Shown in pieces: positions 39,357 to 48,978 of a stretch of DNA of 64,000 nucleotides. Position numbers and translations under genes: made by a program. This DNA is from Glaciihabitans sp. (GTDB taxonomy: Bacteria; Actinomycetota; Actinomycetes; Actinomycetales; Microbacteriaceae), in assembly GCA_025464095.1 (NCBI GenBank), contig JAODMF010000007.1, positions 26,149 through 90,148 on the forward strand. The letters run 5' to 3'. Within the stretch, counting starts at the first letter, position 1. Each line of letters opens with the position of its first letter. A model generated the notes under the pieces. That model did not search any database. It had not been told where the DNA came from and saw nothing but the letters and a program-made list of their open reading frames with translations.

Positions 39357-41442
39357 GCGCGGCTTTCCTGCGCTTGCGGATGTTGCGGACCAGCCCGAAG
39401 GCGAAAACGAAGAGGACGACGGCGCCGAAGATGAGAGTGCCGGCGGTCTCCCACCCGGCGTTCACATTCACCTGGACGAGGACGGGTTTGCCGACGGGCA
39501 AGCTGAACGCGTTCGGCCCGCTGTTGAGAGACACGGTCACCTCGACCCGTCCATTGGACAGCCGCTGCATCGGGATGAATACCCTGCGCTGCGAGTTGGC
39601 CTCGATGGTGAGCTTCACGTTGGAGTTCTCGACAATCAGGGACGCCGTCTGCGGTCGCACCCGCACGTAGACGGTGACGGCCTGGCTGAGATCGTTGCGG
39701 ACCGTCACGGGAAGCCCGCCGCTGTCACTGAGAAAGTTGATGGTGCTGCTGCGGGTGACCTGCACCGAACCGCGGATGGCGCTCGACTCCGCCAGGAAGT
39801 TCTCGGCGGCGACGGTCCACCCGGCCTGGTCGCCCTGCCAGGCATTGGACATCAGCGCGAGCAGGTTGAGCCTGCGCGCACCGGTGAGCGCGGCCGGATT
39901 GCTGGCAATAGTCGAGAAGCGGATCTCGCGCCGCTCGGCGGCCAGCAGGTCAGTGACGAGAGCGACTCGCTGGGCATCCTGTGACCGGTTGGTCAACTTG
40001 GCGGCTTCGCCCGCCCTTTCGAGAGTCGTGGGGAGAGACCCGGTCGATACCCACGGCACCGAGCCGAGGGCCTGGATGGTGGCGCCCAGGCGGCTATCGG
40101 TCGTCGGCCAGCTGCGGCCGAGGGTCGCGATCAGCATGGGCGTGTTCTGGCCCGACGCGACACCTTCGACGGCGAGTGCGGCGGCCAGTTTCTGCATCGC
40201 CGCGTTCCATTCACTGTCGGAGCTTGCGGAGACCGCGGCGCGAACCAGCAGCGAGAGCGAGGTGTCCGCGACAGCGACAGCGGTGGAGCCAACCTGCGCG
40301 GATGCGGTGGCCGCGTTAGCCGCGGTGCGGGTGACATTGGAACTCGAGAGCAGCACGCGGGCGTTGGGCTCCGCCGCAAGCACCGCGAGGTTCTTGGCCG
40401 TCACCGTGTTCTCGGCCGGCCACTCGAGACCGGGCATGGTGTAGTTCCAGGCAACGAGATCCGCCGAACTGGGGAGGGCGGGCTGCGACGGGTCCGGTGT
40501 GGGCGTGCTCGTCGAGCCGGGGTCCGTCGCCGTGCGGAAATTGGCGGGATTGATGGCGAAGTCAAAACTCTTGGTGCTCAACGGATGCGATGAGCCGGCC
40601 TGCAGCTGCACGGTCTCGTCGGCGTCCGCGTATGCAAGCGGGAAGGTGTCGTTCGAGATGGTCTCGAGCCGTGCGAGCCAGTCGATGGCCGACTGCGGCG
40701 CCGTCTTGCCGAGCACACGGATGGAGGCGATGATGCGCGGGTCGATGCCGACGGTGATCGAGGTATCGGCCACGGCATCCAGCTCGGTGCTCAGCAGTCC
40801 GTTCGGAGCCGTGTCGGCCGCCAGGGTCTTCGGGTCGATGAAACCGGATGTGCCCGCGGTCTCAACCAGGGGAACCACGAGCGACAGCTTCGACGAAGCC
40901 GTCGATCCGACCTTCCAGGCGACGGACGTATTCGCGCTCGCCTGCTCAACGCCGTTCGAGGTGAGCCGCACGCGCAGGGGGTAGACCCCCGCCTTGCCCA
41001 AATGCAGGGTGGATGCGGCCACCGAAAGCGAGACAGTGCTCGTTCCCCCGTTCGGTACGACGGGCGTCGAGACGCGCGTCACCCGCGTCGGCGCGGCTAC
41101 ACCGGTGGATGAGCCGCCCGTCCACGTGCTCAGCAGCGACCGGGTCGCGAGGCTGGTGTGACCCGCGTCCAGCGTGAGTTGTCCCGCGGGGAGGTCCGAA
41201 CCGCCGCCGTTGGCGATGACCGCGGTGAGCCGCAGCGTTCCGCCCGCCCGGAGCCCGGAGAAGTCGTCGGGCGTGACCGTGATCGACACGGAGTTGGTCT
41301 GTGACGACGCGGCGAAAACCGGCGTCGCCACTGCGCTCGTGAGCAGGGCGGCGACCGAGAGCACCAGCGCGCCGAGGCGCTTAACGGTCACGAGCTGAAC
41401 CCGGGGAGTCCTTCGGCCAGCATGGGGAGAGTCTATTGGCAT
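39349..41442 (-). CDS. DUF6049-like secreted/membrane protein next to murJ
   Basis: Signal peptide VKRLGALVLSVAALLTSAVATPVFA; single C-terminal TM; overlaps murJ start. Confidence 0.75.
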   Translation of the reverse strand: MPIDSPHAGRRTPRVQLVTVKRLGALVLSVAALLTSAVATPVFAASSQTNSVSITVTPDDFSGLRAGGTLRLTAVIANGGGSDLPAGQLTLDAGHTSLATRSLLSTWTGGSSTGVAAPTRVTRVSTPVVPNGGTSTVSLSVAASTLHLGKAGVYPLRVRLTSNGVEQASANTSVAWKVGSTASSKLSLVVPLVETAGTSGFIDPKTLAADTAPNGLLSTELDAVADTSITVGIDPRIIASIRVLGKTAPQSAIDWLARLETISNDTFPLAYADADETVQLQAGSSHPLSTKSFDFAINPANFRTATDPGSTSTPTPDPSQPALPSSADLVAWNYTMPGLEWPAENTVTAKNLAVLAAEPNARVLLSSSNVTRTAANAATASAQVGSTAVAVADTSLSLLVRAAVSASSDSEWNAAMQKLAAALAVEGVASGQNTPMLIATLGRSWPTTDSRLGATIQALGSVPWVSTGSLPTTLERAGEAAKLTNRSQDAQRVALVTDLLAAERREIRFSTIASNPAALTGARRLNLLALMSNAWQGDQAGWTVAAENFLAESSAIRGSVQVTRSSTINFLSDSGGLPVTVRNDLSQAVTVYVRVRPQTASLIVENSNVKLTIEANSQRRVFIPMQRLSNGRVEVTVSLNSGPNAFSLPVGKPVLVQVNVNAGWETAGTLIFGAVVLFVFAFGLVRNIRKRRKAARE

Positions 41443-41511
41443 CCCTTTTGAGTGGCCCCTGAGTGTCGCAGCTCCCGAACCCCCGCGGCCCCTGTGGCAA
41501 GCTTGGGCATC

Positions 41512-42930
41512 ATGGAGAGCGTCGCCTCGGCAGTCCAGCGCCTCGATGAACTCGCGGCGTCCCCCACCGTTGCCCGGCTGGCGGACGCGTTCGCGCATGC
41601 CGGCCACGAACTGGCGCTCGTGGGGGGCCCGGTGCGCGACTCCTTTCTTGGACGAGCGGTAACCGACCTCGACTTCACGACAAGCGCGAGCCCGGACGAG
41701 ATTCTCGCGGTCGTCATCCCGCTCTCCGACGCACACTGGGATATCGGGCGCGACTTCGGCACGATCGGCGCGCGGGTGAACGGCGAACAGGTCGAGATCA
41801 CCACCTACCGTGCCGATTCCTACGACGGAGCGACCCGAAAGCCGACCGTGGAGTTCGGCGACACCCTCGAGGGTGACCTCGTGCGGCGGGACTTCACCGT
41901 GAACGCTATGGCTTTGCGACTACCGCAGCGCGTGCTCGTCGATCCGCGCGGTGGTGTCGATGCGCTGCTGTCGCGCACGCTGACCACACCCGGTGCGCCC
42001 GCCGTCTCGTTTGGCGACGATCCCCTGCGGATGCTGCGCGCCGCCCGCTTCACCAGCCAGCTGGGGTTCACGGTCGACGAAGCCACCCGGCTGGCGATGA
42101 GCGAACTGGCCGATCGCATCTCGATCATCAGCGTCGAGCGGATAGCAGACGAGCTGTCGAAACTGTTGCTGACGGACGACCCGGTGCCCGGCATCCGGCT
42201 GCTGGTGGAAACCGGACTCGCGGAGCACGTGTTGCCCGAGGTTCCCGCGCTCAAGCTCGAGGTCGACGAGCACGCCCACCACAAGGATGTCTACGAGCAC
42301 AGCCTCACGGTGCTCGAGCAGGCGATCAGCTACGAAAAGCAGCGCGGCCACGAGCCGGATCTCGTCCTGCGGATCGCCGCGCTGCTGCACGACATCGGCA
42401 AGCCATCGACCAAGAAGGTCGAGCCGGGCGGCGTCGTGAGCTTTCACCACCATGACATCGTCGGTGCGAAGCTCGCGGCCAGGCGGCTGAGGACCCTGCA
42501 CTTCGACAACGACACCATCGCATCCGTCGGCCGCCTCATCGAGTTGCACCTGCGGTTCTTCGGCTACACCGAGGGAGCCTGGACCGACTCGGCGGTGCGG
42601 CGCTACGTTCGGGATGCCGGACCCCTACTGGAGCGCCTGCACATCCTCACCCGCGCCGATGTGACCACGCGCAACCGCCGCAAGGCCGACCGGCTGGCTT
42701 TCGCCTATGACGACCTCGAGCACCGCATTGCGGAGATCGCCGAAGCGGAAGGCCTGGCCGCGGTGCGCCCCGACCTCGACGGGGAGGACATCATGCGCAT
42801 CCTCGGCCTGAAGCCGAGTCGTGAGGTCGGGTTGGCGTGGAAATTCCTGCTCGACCTGCGTCTGGACGAGGGGCCGCTGGGTGCGGAAGTCGCGGAACAG
42901 CGCCTGCGCGAGTGGTGGGCGGCGCGGTAG
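41512..42930 (+). CDS. cca: CCA tRNA nucleotidyltransferase with HD domain
   Basis: HELALVGGPVRDSFLGRAVTDLDFTTSA; RRDFTVNAMAL; LRIAALLHDIGKPSTK. Confidence 0.95.
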   Translation: MESVASAVQRLDELAASPTVARLADAFAHAGHELALVGGPVRDSFLGRAVTDLDFTTSASPDEILAVVIPLSDAHWDIGRDFGTIGARVNGEQVEITTYRADSYDGATRKPTVEFGDTLEGDLVRRDFTVNAMALRLPQRVLVDPRGGVDALLSRTLTTPGAPAVSFGDDPLRMLRAARFTSQLGFTVDEATRLAMSELADRISIISVERIADELSKLLLTDDPVPGIRLLVETGLAEHVLPEVPALKLEVDEHAHHKDVYEHSLTVLEQAISYEKQRGHEPDLVLRIAALLHDIGKPSTKKVEPGGVVSFHHHDIVGAKLAARRLRTLHFDNDTIASVGRLIELHLRFFGYTEGAWTDSAVRRYVRDAGPLLERLHILTRADVTTRNRRKADRLAFAYDDLEHRIAEIAEAEGLAAVRPDLDGEDIMRILGLKPSREVGLAWKFLLDLRLDEGPLGAEVAEQRLREWWAAR

Positions 42931-43032
42931 TCGGGGGTTTGAGTTGGTGCGGCTGGCGGGCGGCTGGCTCGTTGGCGGCTGGTGGGCCGGCGGCTGGCTT
43001 GCTGCGACGTGGCTGGTTGCGGGTGGCTGGTT

Positions 43033-43283
43033 GCGACGCTTGTGGCGGGAGAAACCGTCAGGTGGCGGGGGTTGTTGCGGTGGTGGCGGGAGAAAGTGCC
43101 CGCTGCAGAGGTTGGCGGCGGGAGAAACTGTCCGCCGGCGGGAGTTGTTGCGTTTGTGGCGGGGGATACACCCTGATGGCGGGAGCCCAGGCTCCCGCCA
43201 TCAGACACTTTCTCCCGCCGCCAGCGGCTGAATGACATTTTCTCCCGCCACCAGCGGCTGAGTGACACTTTCTCCCGCCACTA
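43033..43283. repeat. GGCGGGAG repeat array A with central hairpin and three inverted 30-bp units
   Basis: Several GGCGGG(A/G)G units left, core GGCGGGAGCCCAGGCTCCCGCC (43178-43199), then GACAyTTTCTCCCGCC units at 43204, 43234, 43264 (period 30). Confidence 0.9.
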
Positions 43284-43334
43284 GCGCGGCACGCGCCACC
43301 GCCCCCCGGCACGCGAACCCAGCCCTCCCGAGAC

Positions 43335-44405
43335 CTACGAATGCTCGGCGATGAACCGCTCAAGCATGGCGCGGGCATCCGGGTCGGGATGTTGCACCGC
43401 CGGACTCTTCATGAAGTAGGCGGATGCGGCCTCCACCGGTCCGCCGAGACCGGCATCCCGCGCGGTGGCCGCCGCCCGGATCGCGTCGATGACGACGCCG
43501 GCGCTGTTCGGCGAGTCCCACACCTCGAGCTTGTACTCGAGCGATGTCGGCGCGTTGCCGAAGCCGTGGCCCTCGAGGCGCACGAATGCGAGCTTGCGGT
43601 CGGTGAGCCAGGGCACGTGGTCGCTCGGCCCGATGTGTACGTTGTCCGCGTCGAGGGTGGCGGAAATGTTGCTCGTCACCGACTGCGTCTTGGAGATCTT
43701 CTTCGACTCAAGGCGGGTGCGCTCCAGCATGTTTTTGAAGTCCATGTTGCCGCCGACGTTCAACTGGTAGGTGCGGTCGAGCTCCAGCCCGCGTTCCTCG
43801 AACAGCCGGGCGAGCACACGGTGGGTGATGGTGGCGCCGAGCTGGCTCTTGATGTCGTCCCCGACGATCGGAACCCCCGCCGCACGAAACTTCTCCGCCC
43901 AGATCGGATCGCTCGCGATGAATACGGGAAGCGCGTTGACGAAGGCGACCCCGGCATCCAGCGCGGCCTGGGCGTAGTACTTCGCCCCCTCCTCGCTGCC
44001 GACCGGCAGGTAACAGACCAGCACGTCGGCACCGCTGTCGCGCAGCGCCTGCGCGACGTCAACTGCGGGCGCATCCGATTCGGTGATCACCTCGCGGTAG
44101 TACTCGCCGAGTCCGTCCAGGGTCTCGCCGCGCTGGACGGTCACACCGCTGGCGGGCACCTCAGCGAAACGGTAGGTGTCGTTCTGGCTGGCCCAGATGG
44201 CGTCAGCGAGGTCGAGGCCCACCTTCTCGGCGTCCACGTCAAACGCCGCGACGAACTCGATATCGCGGATGCGGTACCTGCCGAAGCGGGAATGCATGAG
44301 CCCCGGAACGGTGGCGTCGTCATCCACGTCGGCGTAAAAGGTGACGCCCTGCACGAGCGCGTTGGCGCAGTTTCCGACTCCGGCGATGGCAACCCGAAGG
44401 GTCAT
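43335..44405 (-). CDS. ino1: Inositol-3-phosphate synthase
   Basis: [69 protein letters not shown]. Confidence 0.95.
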   Translation of the reverse strand: MTLRVAIAGVGNCANALVQGVTFYADVDDDATVPGLMHSRFGRYRIRDIEFVAAFDVDAEKVGLDLADAIWASQNDTYRFAEVPASGVTVQRGETLDGLGEYYREVITESDAPAVDVAQALRDSGADVLVCYLPVGSEEGAKYYAQAALDAGVAFVNALPVFIASDPIWAEKFRAAGVPIVGDDIKSQLGATITHRVLARLFEERGLELDRTYQLNVGGNMDFKNMLERTRLESKKISKTQSVTSNISATLDADNVHIGPSDHVPWLTDRKLAFVRLEGHGFGNAPTSLEYKLEVWDSPNSAGVVIDAIRAAATARDAGLGGPVEAASAYFMKSPAVQHPDPDARAMLERFIAEHS

Positions 44406-44502
44406 TGATGCGGTGCTCCTTGTTTGCGGGGGAGAACTCTGACTATGCTAGGCAGGTTGTCTCGACCCCAATTGGTCGGTACAGCAACGTCAACACCCTC
44501 CT

Positions 44503-44523
44503 GTCGCAGATCGTCTGCGACCG
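44503..44523 (+). promoter_or_regulatory. Hairpin in rpsF leader, candidate ribosomal-protein autoregulatory element
   Basis: GTCGCAGA-TCG-TCTGCGAC 8-bp stem followed by CCG, just upstream of GAAGGAGG and rpsF start. Confidence 0.45.
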
Positions 44524-44547
44524 TTCTAGTCCGAAGGAGGTGGGTTT

Positions 44548-44991
44548 GTGACGCATCAGTATGAACTCATGGTGATCCTCGATCCAGAGATCGATGAGCG
44601 CACCGTGGCTCCCAGCCTAGACAAGTTCCTCAATGTCATTCGCAACGATGGTGGAACCATCGACAACGTTGACATCTGGGGCCGTCGTCGCCTGGCTTAT
44701 GAGATCAACAAGAAGACCGAAGGCATTTACGCCGTCGTGCAGCTGACCGCGAACGCATCCGCGACGGTCGAGCTCGACCGCCAGCTGAAGCTCAGCGAGG
44801 CAGTCATGCGCACCAAGGTGCTCCGCGCCGAGGAAGCCATCGCCCAGGTCGCCGAGGCAGCCAAGGCCGCTGAAGAGAAGGCCGCCCGCAAGGCAGCCAA
44901 CCCTTCGAAGCCCGCCGCGGCTCCCGCTGCCGAAGCTCCCGCCGAGCCCGTTGCTGCTGACGCAGTTCCGGCAGAAGCGGCTGCTGAGTAG
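44548..44991 (+). CDS. rpsF: 30S ribosomal protein S6
   Basis: [60 protein letters not shown]. Confidence 0.97.
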   Translation: MTHQYELMVILDPEIDERTVAPSLDKFLNVIRNDGGTIDNVDIWGRRRLAYEINKKTEGIYAVVQLTANASATVELDRQLKLSEAVMRTKVLRAEEAIAQVAEAAKAAEEKAARKAANPSKPAAAPAAEAPAEPVAADAVPAEAAAE

Positions 44992-44993
44992 TC

Positions 44994-45512
44994 ATGGCTG
45001 GCGAAACCGTCATCACCGTGGTGGGAAACCTCACCAGTGACCCCGAGCTGCGTTACACGCAGAACGGGCTAGCGGTTGCGAACTTCACGATTGCCTCCAC
45101 CCCGCGTTCGTTCGACCGCGCGAGCAACGACTGGAAAGACGGCGACGCCCTCTTCCTTCGTGCGAGCGTCTGGCGCGAGTTCGCCGAGCACGTCGCCGGA
45201 TCCCTGACAAAGGGCTCCCGCGTCATCGCGACCGGCCGACTCAAGCAGCGGTCCTACGAGACTAAGGAAGGCGAGAAGCGTACGAGCATCGAGCTGGAGG
45301 TCGACGAGATCGGCCCCAGCCTGCGCTACGCCACCGCCCAGGTGACCCGCACATCCTCGTCCCGCGAAGGCGGCGGCGCTGGTGTCGGCGGAGGCCGGGG
45401 CGGTTCGTCCGCCCAGGTCGCCGAAGAGCCGTGGGCCGCAACTGCACCGGATGCCGCTGGCGGGGACGTGTGGAACACGCCCGGCAACTACAGCGACGAA
45501 ACTCCCTTCTAA
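44994..45512 (+). CDS. ssb: Single-stranded DNA-binding protein
   Basis: [36 protein letters not shown]-terminal SDETPF-type tail. Confidence 0.97.
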   Translation: MAGETVITVVGNLTSDPELRYTQNGLAVANFTIASTPRSFDRASNDWKDGDALFLRASVWREFAEHVAGSLTKGSRVIATGRLKQRSYETKEGEKRTSIELEVDEIGPSLRYATAQVTRTSSSREGGGAGVGGGRGGSSAQVAEEPWAATAPDAAGGDVWNTPGNYSDETPF

Positions 45513-45531
45513 ACTCTTAAGGAACTAAATA

Positions 45532-45795
45532 ATGGCTGGAAAGAGCAGCGGCGATCGCCGCAAGCCCCTCCGCAACGCCAAGGGCGGCAAGAATGCCGCT
45601 CCCGCGAAGGCGATACGCGTAGGCGTCATCGACTACAAGGACGTTGCGACACTTCGTAAGTTCATCTCCGAGCGTGGAAAGATTCGCGCTCGCCGCATCA
45701 CCGGTGTCTCCGTTCAGGAGCAGCGACTCATCGCCCGTGCCGTCAAGAACGCACGTGAGATGGCGCTGCTGCCCTACGCCGGCTCAGGCCGTTAG
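45532..45795 (+). CDS. rpsR: 30S ribosomal protein S18
   Basis: [51 protein letters not shown]. Confidence 0.97.
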   Translation: MAGKSSGDRRKPLRNAKGGKNAAPAKAIRVGVIDYKDVATLRKFISERGKIRARRITGVSVQEQRLIARAVKNAREMALLPYAGSGR

Positions 45796-45806
45796 GAGCC
45801 AGTGAT

Positions 45807-46259
45807 ATGTCCAAGTTGATCCTCACGCACGAGGTCACCGGTCTCGGTGCCCCCGGCGACGTCGTCGATGTCAAGAATGGCTTCGCACGCAACTACCTCA
45901 TCCCCCAGGGCTTCGCTGTTGCGTGGACCCGTGGTGGAGAGAAGCAGATCGAATCGATCAAGGCAGCCCGCGCCAGCCGCGAGCACGCCACGCTCGAAGA
46001 GGCCCAGGACCTGAAGGCAAAGCTCCAGGCCGCGACCGTGAAGCTCACGGTCAAGGCCGGCGAGGGCGGACGCCTGTTCGGATCGGTGAAGACGTCGGAT
46101 GTTGCCGACGCCGTCGCCGCTGCGGGCCTCGGTGCGCTCGACAAGCGCAAGATCGAGATCACGGCCCCGATCAAGGCCGTGGGCGAGCACGAGGCGACCG
46201 TTCGCCTTCGCGACGATATCGTCGCGACGATCACCCTCTCGGTGGTCGCTGCAAAGTAA
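45807..46259 (+). CDS. rplI: 50S ribosomal protein L9
   Basis: [37 protein letters not shown]. Confidence 0.97.
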   Translation: MSKLILTHEVTGLGAPGDVVDVKNGFARNYLIPQGFAVAWTRGGEKQIESIKAARASREHATLEEAQDLKAKLQAATVKLTVKAGEGGRLFGSVKTSDVADAVAAAGLGALDKRKIEITAPIKAVGEHEATVRLRDDIVATITLSVVAAK

Positions 46260-46267
46260 TTCACTAG

Positions 46268-46305
46268 AAAGCGGCAGTTCCGGGTAACCCCGGGACTGCC
46301 GCTTT
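46268..46305 (+). terminator. Rho-independent terminator after rplI
   Basis: AAAGCGGCAGTTCCGGG-taac-CCCGGGACTGCCGCTTT, 17-bp stem. Confidence 0.9.
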
Positions 46306-46328
46306 CTTGCGTGCGGAGCTGCACTTTT

Positions 46329-46526
46329 GTGCACAGGAGGCGCGCCTTGGTACCAACTCTCAACTGCGACTCTAAGCATGTTTCTACACACAGCATGTGA
46401 ATCGTAAAAGTGCTGGTCAGGTGCCGATAACGGTTTGAAATTGGTCTGTTATCCACAATTGAGTGCACAGGTTGCCAACACGAACTACGGCGTTTCTTGT
46501 TGGTTTTGCACAGGCCTGTGCACAGG
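46329..46526. promoter_or_regulatory. dnaB upstream region with GTGCACAGG repeats, DnaA box and 16-bp palindrome
   Basis: GTGCACAGG at 46329, 46463 and 46518; TTATCCACA 46449-46457; TGCACAGGCCTGTGCA 46507-46522. Confidence 0.65.
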
Positions 46527-46668
46527 GGGTAGTTGTGTCGCTCTACCCACGGTTCCTAGTGTGTGACAGCGCCTCTCCCGCGGCCGTGCTCGAACTCTCC
46601 GGCAGGCTCCGCTGTCGGCGGCCGGGTGTACGAATAGCCCCACAATCAGTTCCTCGAAAGGTGCGTCC

Positions 46669-48048
46669 GTGTCGATTGCTCATCTCGGCCTTGCTGGCGA
46701 TGCCCGCACGTCGAACGAGGCTCGACAGGGCGACCGCACACCCCCGCACGACCTGCTCGCCGAGCAGAGCGCCATAGGCGGCATGTTGCTCAGCAAGGAT
46801 GCCGTTGCCGACGTCATCGAGACGGTGCGCGGCGTCGACTTCTACATTCCCAAGCACGAGCTCATCTTCGACGCGATCCTCGCCCTCTACTCGCACGGGG
46901 AGCCGACTGATGTCATCGCGGTCACCGACGAGCTGACCAAGACCGGCGAGCTCACTCGCGCGGGCGGCGCCGAATACCTGCACACGCTGACCGGACTGGT
47001 TCCGACCGCAGCGAACGCCGGGTTCTATTCGTCGATCGTCGCCGAGAAGGCCGTGCTGCGCCGCCTCGTGGAGGCCGGGACGCGCATCGTGCAGATGGGC
47101 TACGCGAGCGAGGGCGAGGTTGTCGACCTCGTCAATAACGCCCAGGCCGAGATCTACGCTGTCACGGGCGGCGTGGAGAGCGAAGACTACGTTCCGCTCT
47201 CTGAGGCGGTCACGACGGCCGTGGACGAGATCGAGGCCGCGGCCGGCCGCGACGGCCAGATGGTCGGCGTTCCCACCGGGTTCGCCGCGCTGGACTCGCT
47301 GACGAACGGCCTGCACCCGGGGCAGCTCATCATCCTCGCGGCTCGTCCCGCGATCGGTAAGTCCACGCTCGCGCTGGACTTCGCCCGCGCGGCCGCGGTT
47401 CACAACGACATGCCCACCATCGTGTTCTCGCTCGAAATGGGCCGCAGTGAAATCGCCATGCGGCTGCTGTCGGCCGAGGCATCCGTCCCCCTGCAGGCGA
47501 TGCGCAAGGGAACCGTCGACACCCGCGACTGGACCAAGCTCGCCAGCGTGCGCGGCCAGATCGCCGATGCGCCGCTCTACATCGACGACAGCCCGAACAT
47601 GACCCTGGTCGAGATCCGTGCCAAGTGCCGACGTCTCAAGCAGAAGGTCGGGCTGAAGATGGTGATCATCGACTACCTGCAGCTGATGACCAGCGGTAAA
47701 AAGGTGGAATCGCGCCAGCAGGAGGTCAGCGAGTTCTCCCGCGCGCTCAAGCTGCTCGCGAAGGAGATCGGCGTCCCGGTCATCGCCATCAGCCAGCTGA
47801 ACCGTGGCCCCGAGCAGCGCGCCGACAAGAAGCCGGCCCTCTCCGACCTGCGTGAGTCGGGATCGCTCGAGCAGGATGCCGACATGGTGATCCTGCTGCA
47901 CCGGGAGAGCGCGTACGAGAAGGACAGCCCGCGCCAGGGCGAGGCAGACCTGATCATCGCGAAGCACCGCAACGGGCCGACAGACACCCTCGTCGTCGGC
48001 TTCCACGGACACTTCTCGCGCTTCGTCGACCTCCCGCCCGAGCACTAG
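46669..48048 (+). CDS. dnaB: Replicative DNA helicase DnaB
   Basis: PPHDLLAEQSAIGGMLLSKDAVADV; ILAARPAIGKSTLALDFAR; SQLNRGPEQRADKKPALSDLRESGSLEQDADMV; GTG start; no intein. Confidence 0.97.
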   Translation: MSIAHLGLAGDARTSNEARQGDRTPPHDLLAEQSAIGGMLLSKDAVADVIETVRGVDFYIPKHELIFDAILALYSHGEPTDVIAVTDELTKTGELTRAGGAEYLHTLTGLVPTAANAGFYSSIVAEKAVLRRLVEAGTRIVQMGYASEGEVVDLVNNAQAEIYAVTGGVESEDYVPLSEAVTTAVDEIEAAAGRDGQMVGVPTGFAALDSLTNGLHPGQLIILAARPAIGKSTLALDFARAAAVHNDMPTIVFSLEMGRSEIAMRLLSAEASVPLQAMRKGTVDTRDWTKLASVRGQIADAPLYIDDSPNMTLVEIRAKCRRLKQKVGLKMVIIDYLQLMTSGKKVESRQQEVSEFSRALKLLAKEIGVPVIAISQLNRGPEQRADKKPALSDLRESGSLEQDADMVILLHRESAYEKDSPRQGEADLIIAKHRNGPTDTLVVGFHGHFSRFVDLPPEH

Positions 48049-48103
48049 CCGGTACACCCGGCCCGCAGGTTGGGTTCTCGACGGCAGCGTAAGATTTGCA
48101 GCG

Positions 48104-48739
48104 ATGGTCAGCCGACAGAACCCCTCCGCGGATGCCACGTACTGGTACGTCCCGCTGGTCCGCGCGATCCCCGCGGCGCTGCTCGCGATCGCGATCACTT
48201 TCTCCGGCTTTCACACGCCATTCTTCGGCCTGCTGGCCTTTGGCCTGTTCGCCGTGGTGAGCGGGGTTTCGGTGTTCGTGCTCAGCCGCCGGGCTCTCCT
48301 CGCCGGAAGCGGCCGCACCGCATTCCTCGTCGAGGGCGCCGTCACCGTCCTGGCCGGTCTTGCCGCGCTGGCATTCTCCTTCGCGGGGGTGTCGCTGCTG
48401 CTCGTGCTGCTGAGCTCCTGGGCCGCGATCGCCGGCTTCATCGAGCTCTACGTGGGAATTACGTCGCGGCGTTCGCACGACGCATCCCGTGACTGGGTGT
48501 TCATCGGCGCGCTCACCGCGCTGTTCGCGATCGCCGTGCTGCTCGTTCCGCCGGGATTCGACCAGCACTTCACCGGACCGGATGGCCTGCCCGGCGTTCT
48601 TAACGCGGGCATCGTGGTGGTCGGATTACTTGGCCTCTACGGCGCGATCGAAACGGTGTACCTCGTGATTGCGGCGCTGTCGCTCAAATGGGGACCGACC
48701 GCGCCAACGGTGCTATCGAAAGACGGAGGAATGTCGTGA
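48104..48739 (+). CDS. DUF308/HdeD-like membrane protein
   Basis: Multiple TM; ALLAIAITFSGF...VEGAVTVLAGLAALAFSFAGVSLLLVLLSSWAAIAGFIELYVGI. Confidence 0.7.
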   Translation: MVSRQNPSADATYWYVPLVRAIPAALLAIAITFSGFHTPFFGLLAFGLFAVVSGVSVFVLSRRALLAGSGRTAFLVEGAVTVLAGLAALAFSFAGVSLLLVLLSSWAAIAGFIELYVGITSRRSHDASRDWVFIGALTALFAIAVLLVPPGFDQHFTGPDGLPGVLNAGIVVVGLLGLYGAIETVYLVIAALSLKWGPTAPTVLSKDGGMS

Positions 48740-48978
48740 GCGAACCGACCCGGCGAGAGAGATTCCGTCCACTCGAGCTGCTCGTCATCTCAGCGATCGT
48801 CGCGCTGTTTGTCGGGCTGGTGGTCTGGGGTTCAACGCGCGACCTGCTGCTCGGCGGCATTTTCGGCGGCGTCGGCTTCATCGTTGCCGTCGTCGTATTC
48901 GCAATGCTCGCGCTCGCGTCACGGCCCGATGGTGCCGAGAAGATCGACCTCGACGACCAGGACCGCGGCGGGCACTAG
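48736..48978 (+). CDS. Small two-TM hypothetical protein
   Basis: GTGA overlap with upstream stop; MSEPTRRERFRPLELLVISAIVALFVGLVVWGSTRDLLLGGIFGGVGFIVAVVVFAML. Confidence 0.75.
   Translation: MSEPTRRERFRPLELLVISAIVALFVGLVVWGSTRDLLLGGIFGGVGFIVAVVVFAMLALASRPDGAEKIDLDDQDRGGH

Noticed and set aside
37614-39434. 606-aa plus-strand ORF antisense to murJ
   Set aside because: Composition is a typical GC-rich shadow ORF (D/R/H/G/E-rich, no domain); murJ on the minus strand is unambiguous.
42821-43235. ORFs of 132-187 aa over repeat array A
   Set aside because: Open frames created by GGCGGGAG repeats; no start/RBS logic and overlap cca.
43033-43283. CRISPR array interpretation of the 30-bp-period repeats
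   Set aside because: Units are contiguous and degenerate, orientation flips at a central hairpin, no uniform unique spacers and no cas genes in the window.
46543-48198. 551-aa minus-strand ORF opposite dnaB
   Set aside because: Antisense artefact of codon bias; dnaB has full motifs.
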